Shown here: in pieces, positions 59,043-64,000 of the stretch
Numbering within the stretch: the first letter of the stretch is position 1
Layout: the number at the start of each line of letters is the position of its first letter
Assembly: GCA_016218915.1 (NCBI GenBank)
Contig: JACRCQ010000025.1
Coordinates: forward strand, 109,097-173,096
DNA: 64,000 nt
From: Deltaproteobacteria bacterium
Lineage (GTDB): Bacteria; Myxococcota_A; Polyangia; Polyangiales; Polyangiaceae
Direction of reading: 5' to 3'
The notes under the pieces: generated by a model
The model's database searches: none
The model's input: only the letters and a program-made list of their open reading frames with translations
Told to the model about the DNA's origin: nothing
Position numbers and translations under genes: made by a program

Positions 59043-60407
59043 GTGGGGGATTCAGGTCCAACCAAGCGTGCAACGACGAGATCGTCGAGAGTCGCGGCGA
59101 TGCTTCTCCTTGCCGCCGCCGCTGCGGTCGAGCCTTCCTGCGGTGCGCGAACCGGATTGCGAAGCGAGAGCTGCGAATCCTTCGGAGCGTCGGTGGCGCC
59201 TGCGAAGCTCGATCTGTTCATCATGCTCGACTCTTCGGGCTCGATGGCGAGTCAGACCGCGGAGGGGATCGACAAGGCTCATTCGGTTCGAAACGCCCTC
59301 AGCCAGTTCTTCAGCGATCCCGAATCTTGGGGGATCGGCGTTGCCATCGCTTTCTTCCCGATCAACCGCCCTGAAGTTCCGGACTACTGCGCGCTCGACT
59401 CCGATTGCCACGAGAGCGGGGCTTGTCACGAGCTCCCCAAGCTGTGCGTGCCAAGCTGGGAGAAGTCCTGTCAGGCAGACGGCGATTGCGCCGGAACGAG
59501 TAGCCCTGAGGATGTTTGCATGCAGATGGGCGGCTGCGAGAATGACGCTCTCACGCTGTGTCTGCCGCAGGAGGATCCATCGTGGTACTGCACATCGGGT
59601 GCAAAGTGCAGGAAGCTTGGAGTGTGCAGAAACCGATCGCGGTGCGATTCAGCGGCGTATGAGAAGCCGGTGGTCGAGGTGTCGGAGCTGCCCGGTGCAC
59701 GTCCCAAGCTGCTGCTTGCGGTCGACACTCATGCTCCGTCGGGCAATACTCCTTCACTTCCCGCGCTGAGCGGGGCACTCGACGCCGCGCTCGGCTGGCA
59801 GCAGAACCACGCTGCACGCAAGTCTGTCGTCGTGCTCGCCACCGACGGATTCCCCACGGCGTGCGACCCTGACATCAACTCTGATGTCGAGGACCCCGCG
59901 CAGGGGATCGACAAGCTGGTGCAGGTCGCGGAGCAAGGTGTCGGGCGGGGAGTCCAGTCCTTCGTAGTGGGGGTGTTCGCTCCCAAGGAGGAGTCTGCGG
60001 CACGCACCAATTTGTCGCGCATCGCCAAGGCTGGAGGGACTTCCGAGGCCTTTATCATCACGACCGACGAGCTCGTCTCGGTGCGGCTGCGCGAGACGCT
60101 CAATGCCATTCGCACCGACGCGGGCGCCTGCGAGTTCGCAATCCCTTGGCCAGAATACGGCGCGCCTGCATCGTCGCTGATCTCAGTCCGAATCCCTGCG
60201 TCCGGCGGCGCCGCGGAGCAGACTCTCACACGTCGGGACTCGATCGAGGCCTGCGATCCGGTGCTGGGCGGGTTCTACTTCGACGTCATGCCCGACAACG
60301 AATCCCGTCCAAAACGGGTGGTGCTCTGCCCATCGACCTGCAAAAAGTTCGCTCCCGGCGAGCAGCACAGGGTCGTGGTCCAAGGGAGGTGTCATGTCGA
60401 GCTGTAG
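59043..60407 (+). CDS. von Willebrand factor A-domain exported protein
   Basis: 454 residues from GTG 59,043, chosen because AGGAGG lies 5 bp upstream (GTG 59,037 overlaps it). Signal-like AAMLLLAAAAAVEPSCG (lipobox-like). VWA domain with MIDAS LDSSGSM, Thr in VVLATDGFPTAC, Cys-rich insertion in the middle (CALDSDCHESGACHELPKLC). Type of metal-dependent adhesion protein with extra disulphides common in Polyangiales. The next gene starts 14 bp before its stop. Confidence 0.85.
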   Translation: MGDSGPTKRATTRSSRVAAMLLLAAAAAVEPSCGARTGLRSESCESFGASVAPAKLDLFIMLDSSGSMASQTAEGIDKAHSVRNALSQFFSDPESWGIGVAIAFFPINRPEVPDYCALDSDCHESGACHELPKLCVPSWEKSCQADGDCAGTSSPEDVCMQMGGCENDALTLCLPQEDPSWYCTSGAKCRKLGVCRNRSRCDSAAYEKPVVEVSELPGARPKLLLAVDTHAPSGNTPSLPALSGALDAALGWQQNHAARKSVVVLATDGFPTACDPDINSDVEDPAQGIDKLVQVAEQGVGRGVQSFVVGVFAPKEESAARTNLSRIAKAGGTSEAFIITTDELVSVRLRETLNAIRTDAGACEFAIPWPEYGAPASSLISVRIPASGGAAEQTLTRRDSIEACDPVLGGFYFDVMPDNESRPKRVVLCPSTCKKFAPGEQHRVVVQGRCHVEL

Positions 60408-61590
60408 ACGCTCTCTCCTGCGCGCTGCGCTCGCTGTTGGTTCGGTGCTCGTCGCGGCCGGGCTCGGCTGTGGGGGCGACCCGCACGCGGAGGTCCAGCC
60501 AATCAGTTCCGACGCAGCGGCCGAGGCCGCCTCCTTCACCCCCTTGGCACCCGTCTCGCAGGAACGCCGCTGTCCAAAGGCGCTTGCCGACGCCTGGGGC
60601 ATCGGCTCTCAAGTCCTCGAGCTCGATGTCACCACCGCGGCGAACGTGCGTCTCGCCCCGGGGCTTCTGACCAAGAGCGCGATCATCGTCCCTTGGACCG
60701 CCACGCCGTGCTGCGCACCCGGCGCGACCTCCGTTGGCGTCGCCAACCTGGCTCCCCTCAACGCAACGAAAACCGTGCTGCTCGGCAGCTCCAACGCCGG
60801 GCAAAACCAGCCGTTTCCTGTTTTTGCCCGGGGCGACGAGCTTGGAGCCCTCGACCCGTTTCAGTCATTCACGCGCGTGGTCAGCGTTCGCGCTGACACG
60901 CTGGAGATCGGCGCGAGCGTTCCAATCGACCTGCATGTCGCCTCGACGAGCACTCCTTCGGTCGTAGCGGTCGGCAATGCTGTGGCCGCCTTGCTCGGGC
61001 CTGACCCGAGGCTGGTGATGCTCGACGCGACGCTTGGAGAGGTGTTGATGGATGTGCCGTTAGGCGATGGTCCCGTGGAGGGATCCTCACTGACATTTAC
61101 GGAGGCGGGGCTGGTAGCGACCTGGATTGACGGCTTTGCTCAGGAGCTCGTGGCGGTTGCATTCGACACGATGGGTGAGCAGCGCAGTGCGATGCAACGA
61201 TATGCCTGGAACAGCAGCACCAACATGGCTCCGTCGGTCGCATGGGACGGGGTCTCGGTTGTGATCTCGGGCCCCGGCGCGGTGCTGGAGCTGGGTGTCA
61301 ATGCGGAACTTGTCGCGCAGACACCGGTCGTCGGCGAGGCCTTGGCGGCCGCAGGAGCTGACGACGGTGTGGTCGCCCTCACTTCAAAGTCCGGGTCGAG
61401 CGAAGATCCTCACATCCAGCTGCTGGAGCGGGGCACCGGGAAGCTGCTCGAAGACCTGGGCGCCGTGGAAGTGAACGGTTACGGTGTGACCGGGTCGGTG
61501 GTGGCAGCGCGAAGGACGCTCTTCTTCGCGACATCGTCGTATTCCACTCGCAGCCAGGTGGTGTGGCGGCAAGTGGACTGCGGTCCGTGA
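60394..61590 (+). CDS. Lipoprotein partner of the VWA protein
   Basis: 398 residues, start overlapping the VWA gene by 14 bp. Signal LLRAALAVGSVLVAAGLGCG (lipobox GLGC). The body has repeated beta patterns (AVGNAVAALLGPDPRLVMLD, LVATWIDGFAQELVAVAFD), like a 6-bladed propeller of low regularity. Cys only near CC and at the end. Probably acts with the VWA protein at the surface. Confidence 0.75.
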   Translation: MSSCRRSLLRAALAVGSVLVAAGLGCGGDPHAEVQPISSDAAAEAASFTPLAPVSQERRCPKALADAWGIGSQVLELDVTTAANVRLAPGLLTKSAIIVPWTATPCCAPGATSVGVANLAPLNATKTVLLGSSNAGQNQPFPVFARGDELGALDPFQSFTRVVSVRADTLEIGASVPIDLHVASTSTPSVVAVGNAVAALLGPDPRLVMLDATLGEVLMDVPLGDGPVEGSSLTFTEAGLVATWIDGFAQELVAVAFDTMGEQRSAMQRYAWNSSTNMAPSVAWDGVSVVISGPGAVLELGVNAELVAQTPVVGEALAAAGADDGVVALTSKSGSSEDPHIQLLERGTGKLLEDLGAVEVNGYGVTGSVVAARRTLFFATSSYSTRSQVVWRQVDCGP

Positions 61591-61596
61591 GGTCAC

Positions 61597-61939
61597 GCTC
61601 AAACCTGGTCGACTCCTCGGGTTTCCCGCCCCATCGCCTTGCACCCGGCGTGCACCGAGGGCGAGGGAGAAGGTGACCCCTTGGAAGAGCGTGTCGGCGG
61701 TATGGCCGAAGGCGATGTTCATCCGCCGCAAGTTCCACCAGCCGCGCTTGGATTCTTGGCGATCCTTCTCCCCGAAACACCACTTCATCCGCGTGAAGCG
61801 GGTTGCCGTCATAGGAGCGGTTCAGACGAACCCGAAACCGAATGTCCTCCGGAAGCTCCTCCTCGACGTAGTTGCGGGCGAAGTCTCGAGCTCGAGCAGC
61901 GGCTGCGAGGAACCGATCATGAAAAGTCTTGCGGTCCAC
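61597..61939 (-). pseudogene. Frameshifted fragment of an uncharacterised protein
   Basis: The minus-strand frame from GTG 61,939 reads VDRKTFHDRFLAAAARARDF, ELPEDIRFRVRLNRSYDGNP, HADEVVF, recognisable to me as a myxobacterial orphan family, then continues in another frame (GEKDRQESKRGWW) and peters out. The homologous protein should continue further, so this looks truncated and frameshifted. 61,591-62,183 otherwise holds no supported gene. Confidence 0.35.
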
Positions 61940-62183
61940 GATCAGCTCGCGCGGCTTTCAGCACTGCGAAGATCACGCGGTGTGATGCACGGGCTGAGCG
62001 ATGCTCGCGCGGAGCTCATCGGGACGCTCCCGTTGGCGCGAGGTGGAAGAATTGCCGTGGGTTCATGGCTTCTCGTTGTACACGGCTTCGTGGGAGACTG
62101 GAAATCCCACCGGTTCTCGGTCATCGTTCACGGCGGCGCTTCCCATCGTTGACGCGAAGAAATCGATGAGCGAGGAGGACAGC

Positions 62184-62864
62184 ATGCCCAAGGGCATGAC
62201 TCCTCAACCGGCTGCTTCTCAAGAGCCGCCCGTCTTGGGCAACGCTGCTGATGCCGCGGCAGGCCGGGCTCCGTCACTGACCGCGCTTGCCGCGACAGCG
62301 ATCTTCGCTGCCATTGGCTTGGCGCGGGCCGTCCAGGGGTTCGGCCCGGCGTCGCACTTCGACTCCGCGGCGCTGATCGGTCCACGACACGTCTGGCTCA
62401 GTGTGTTTCGCGGCGAGCTCCTGCCCGCGCTTGCCATCCTCGCGGCCACCGCGTTTCTGGTAGCCCAGTCCGACTCCCGACGCTTGAAGGCATTCTCCGT
62501 CCGACGGCAGAGGTTCGTGGTTGTTGCGGCGGTCGTGCCCGTCATGCTGGCGGCCGGTGTCGGTTGTGTGTTGGCTGTCGCGTCCGCAGTTGGTGCGTTG
62601 GCGTACGACGTTTCCGTCCGAGCTTTCATTGAAAACACGCCGGCCTCGGTTGCAGACGTCGCATTGATCACGCTTCGCGGGCTCCTCGGCGGGCTCGCAG
62701 TGGCGGCCGGCTGGGCCTGGGTTGGGCGACGACACTGGCGTCGTCTGCAGCCGTCGGGAAGAGCCTTCGCTTTTGACGCTGCGGGTGTCTGCGCCGCATC
62801 CATTGTGCTCGAGAATCTGCTGTCGTTCGCATCGGTGAAGCTCTTGTTCCTGTTCGGGTGGTGA
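62184..62864 (+). CDS. Membrane protein with five predicted helices
   Basis: 226 residues from ATG 62,184 (GAGGAGGA 5 bp upstream); ATG 62,166 is the alternative. Hydrophobic segments LTALAATAIFAAIGLARAV, LLPALAILAATAFLVAQ, FVVVAAVVPVMLAAGVG, VALITLRGLLGGLAVAAGW, VCAASIVLENLLSFASVKL. No family or catalytic motif recognised. Confidence 0.65.
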   Translation: MPKGMTPQPAASQEPPVLGNAADAAAGRAPSLTALAATAIFAAIGLARAVQGFGPASHFDSAALIGPRHVWLSVFRGELLPALAILAATAFLVAQSDSRRLKAFSVRRQRFVVVAAVVPVMLAAGVGCVLAVASAVGALAYDVSVRAFIENTPASVADVALITLRGLLGGLAVAAGWAWVGRRHWRRLQPSGRAFAFDAAGVCAASIVLENLLSFASVKLLFLFGW

Positions 62865-62975
62865 CTCGCGTCCCGCGTCGATGCCGAGAAGGCTCTGTTG
62901 CGGAAGGGCCATGGTGCGGGAAGACCTTGAGGTGCAACGAGGAGTTTCGGCCGACGTCACGTGCCGTCGTTCACG

Positions 62976-63263
62976 ATGCGCCTGCTGCCGCTCGATGCGA
63001 ACCCGGTGCCGGTCGAAGAGAGCGTGCGCATCTCGCCGGTCACGCTCGAACGCGTGACGACGCGGCAACGGATGCGCCGCTTCCTCCAAGTGCAGTACAC
63101 GCAGCGCGCGTTCTTCAAGGCCTTAGGCGATCCGCGGTTCGTGTCTCGCACCCCCGGCGAGGTTCTCTCCAGCCTCGATGCGCTGAGGGCCAGCGGTCCG
63201 GACGACGTGCCGGCCACCGAGATCCTACACTTTGCCATCCCTGGACGATCACCCGCTCGGTGA
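62976..63263 (+). CDS. Short gene fragment abutting the gspE remnant
   Basis: About 95 residues from ATG 62,976 with strongly GC-biased third positions (TTRQRMRRFLQVQYTQRAFF, LGDPRFVSRTPGEVLSSLDA), so it looks coding. Its last codons read into the antisense of the gspE remnant, so the true C-terminus has been lost. Family not recognised. Confidence 0.35.
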   Translation: MRLLPLDANPVPVEESVRISPVTLERVTTRQRMRRFLQVQYTQRAFFKALGDPRFVSRTPGEVLSSLDALRASGPDDVPATEILHFAIPGRSPAR

Positions 63264-63460
63264 GGCCAGCGCATCGGGAGCCGGACACGCGGCTGTGAAG
63301 GAGCCGGGCGCGTTCTCGCTCCTGGCGCAGCTCGGCATCGCGACGCCGCTCCGGGGTGAGCATTCCGGCGTTCTGGAGCAGGTCGCAGAGAAGTTCGAAA
63401 GTGAGCTCGATACGGCGTTCCACGGAGCAAGGGTGCGCGGCGGGGGGGCGGGGTGTCAAG
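63238..63460 (-). pseudogene. Truncated 5' remnant of the GspE-like gene
   Basis: On the minus strand this reproduces the first codons of the GspE-like gene (VERRIELTFELLCDLLQNAG, MLTPERRRDAELRQERER), stays 96-97% identical over 202 bp, then jumps 84 bp (28 codons, in frame, between two GGTGAG repeats) to LTERVIVQ and ends there. Non-functional. Forms the right copy of the direct repeat 44,763-44,964. Confidence 0.85.
63259..63460. repeat. Right copy of a 202-bp direct repeat bracketing the mosaic island
   Basis: Same orientation as 44,763-44,964, about seven mismatches, no gaps. The two copies lie 18.5 kb apart. The 63,461-63,617 interval to the right holds no gene. Confidence 0.9.
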
Positions 63461-63617
63461 CCCGCAGCCGCAACCCTGTACGAGCGCAGATCGCGCGGGG
63501 GTATAGCTGCCACAAGGTCTGCCGTCCACGATGGCGCAGCGCAGGGGGCTCTCGCCGGGCGGGGCAGACCCCAGGCATGGACAGCGAAAACGCCATCGGG
63601 TCAATCGAAACGGGGTA

Positions 63618-64000
63618 CTAGTTTCCGGAGCATTGCACGGGCAGGTTCAGGCCATTGGCGCCAGTGAGCTGCCCTTGCGTGGCCGTCACAGTGGCAGCGA
63701 CATCGGTAAACGAGATGCCGGGGTCGCTGATATCGACGTTGATGTCTTCCAGAGCATATTCGGCCGGCACACCGAAGTCCTTCGGGCAAGAAGGCGCAAT
63801 CATTCCGAGCGCATCCACACGAGCGATCGACTCTGCGTCGGTGAGCGAACTCAAATCGAATGGGTGCGGCTCCATCCGAACGGTGCTGATCGAGCCGAAT
63901 CGTAGGGGTGTTGTGTGAAGGGAGCCAGGACAAGCGAGTGCCTTCTGCGGTACGTAACGGTTGCGAAGCCAGTTACCTACGCAGGAGGACCCGCCATGAC
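63618..64000 (-). CDS. Uncharacterised protein, C-terminal part (runs off the window)
   Basis: Minus-strand frame open from the stop at 63,618 to the right edge of the window, about 127 codons. No stop occurs upstream of an internal ATG at 63,875, so the start lies beyond 64,000. The visible part reads LRNRYVPQKALACPGSLHTT, RMEPHPFDLSSLTDAESIAR, and ends LNLPVQCSGN. Cys pairs and absence of hydrophobic segments suggest an exported soluble domain. No family recognised. Confidence 0.55.
   Translation of the reverse strand, partial: HGGSSCVGNWLRNRYVPQKALACPGSLHTTPLRFGSISTVRMEPHPFDLSSLTDAESIARVDALGMIAPSCPKDFGVPAEYALEDINVDISDPGISFTDVAATVTATQGQLTGANGLNLPVQCSGN

Noticed and set aside
1..64000. tRNA, rRNA or riboswitch genes
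   Set aside because: No convincing conserved structure was seen on either strand, though small RNAs could be missed by eye.

Overview
The window is GC-rich DNA from what looks like a myxobacterium (Myxococcota, Polyangiales-like). The signs are many predicted lipoproteins with Gly/Ala/Ser-rich or Cys-rich spacers, three eukaryote-type Ser/Thr kinases, an FHA-domain sigma-54 activator, RCC1-repeat and beta-helix surface proteins, and a MYXO-CTERM-like tail. The species cannot be named from the sequence. I saw no rRNA, tRNA or CRISPR array.

Positions 1-12,000: envelope and accessory genes. A truncated outer-membrane beta-barrel gene is followed by a lipoprotein, then an alpha/alpha-barrel lipoprotein, a CAD2-type zinc alcohol dehydrogenase, an alpha/beta-hydrolase-like lipoprotein, a glycine/alanine-rich lipoprotein, a lipoprotein protease resembling anthrax lethal factor (ATLF type), and a terpene-cyclase-like alpha/alpha barrel.

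12,200-18,870: a two-gene signalling operon. An FHA-AAA-Fis sigma-54 activator lies 6 bp upstream of a 1,750-residue kinase-STAND-WD40 protein. 19,000-23,600: two lipoproteins, then a compact nitrosative-stress-type module in which a Ric/ScdA-like di-iron protein and a second hemerythrin protein are divergent from a sigma-54 activator. The intergenic gap holds a perfect 19-bp palindrome and a -24/-12 promoter.

24,000-44,900: beta-helix and alpha/alpha-barrel lipoproteins, an SDR-like protein that has lost its catalytic Tyr and Lys, two kinase operons each paired with a TPR/PEGA-like membrane protein, a tightly packed operon of Cys-rich and propeller proteins, and a GspE/PilB-type ATPase overlapping a Ycf46-like AAA ATPase.

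45,000-63,460: a mosaic island. Eight decayed 3' ends of one IS91-like (Y2 transposase) element, all in the same orientation, alternate with unrelated cargo: a small orphan gene, a HEAT-CHAT caspase-like protease plus a lipoprotein, an RCC1 lipoprotein, an Imm26-like gene, a small lipoprotein, a SUKH-like gene, a MYXO-CTERM fragment, and a VWA protein with its partner. The segment from 44,763 to 63,460 is bracketed by a 202-bp direct repeat derived from the 5' end of the gspE-like gene. The left copy belongs to the intact gene and the right copy is a truncated remnant. Together these point to an 18-kb acquired or rearranged block built by repeated rolling-circle-type events. The window ends inside a minus-strand gene.
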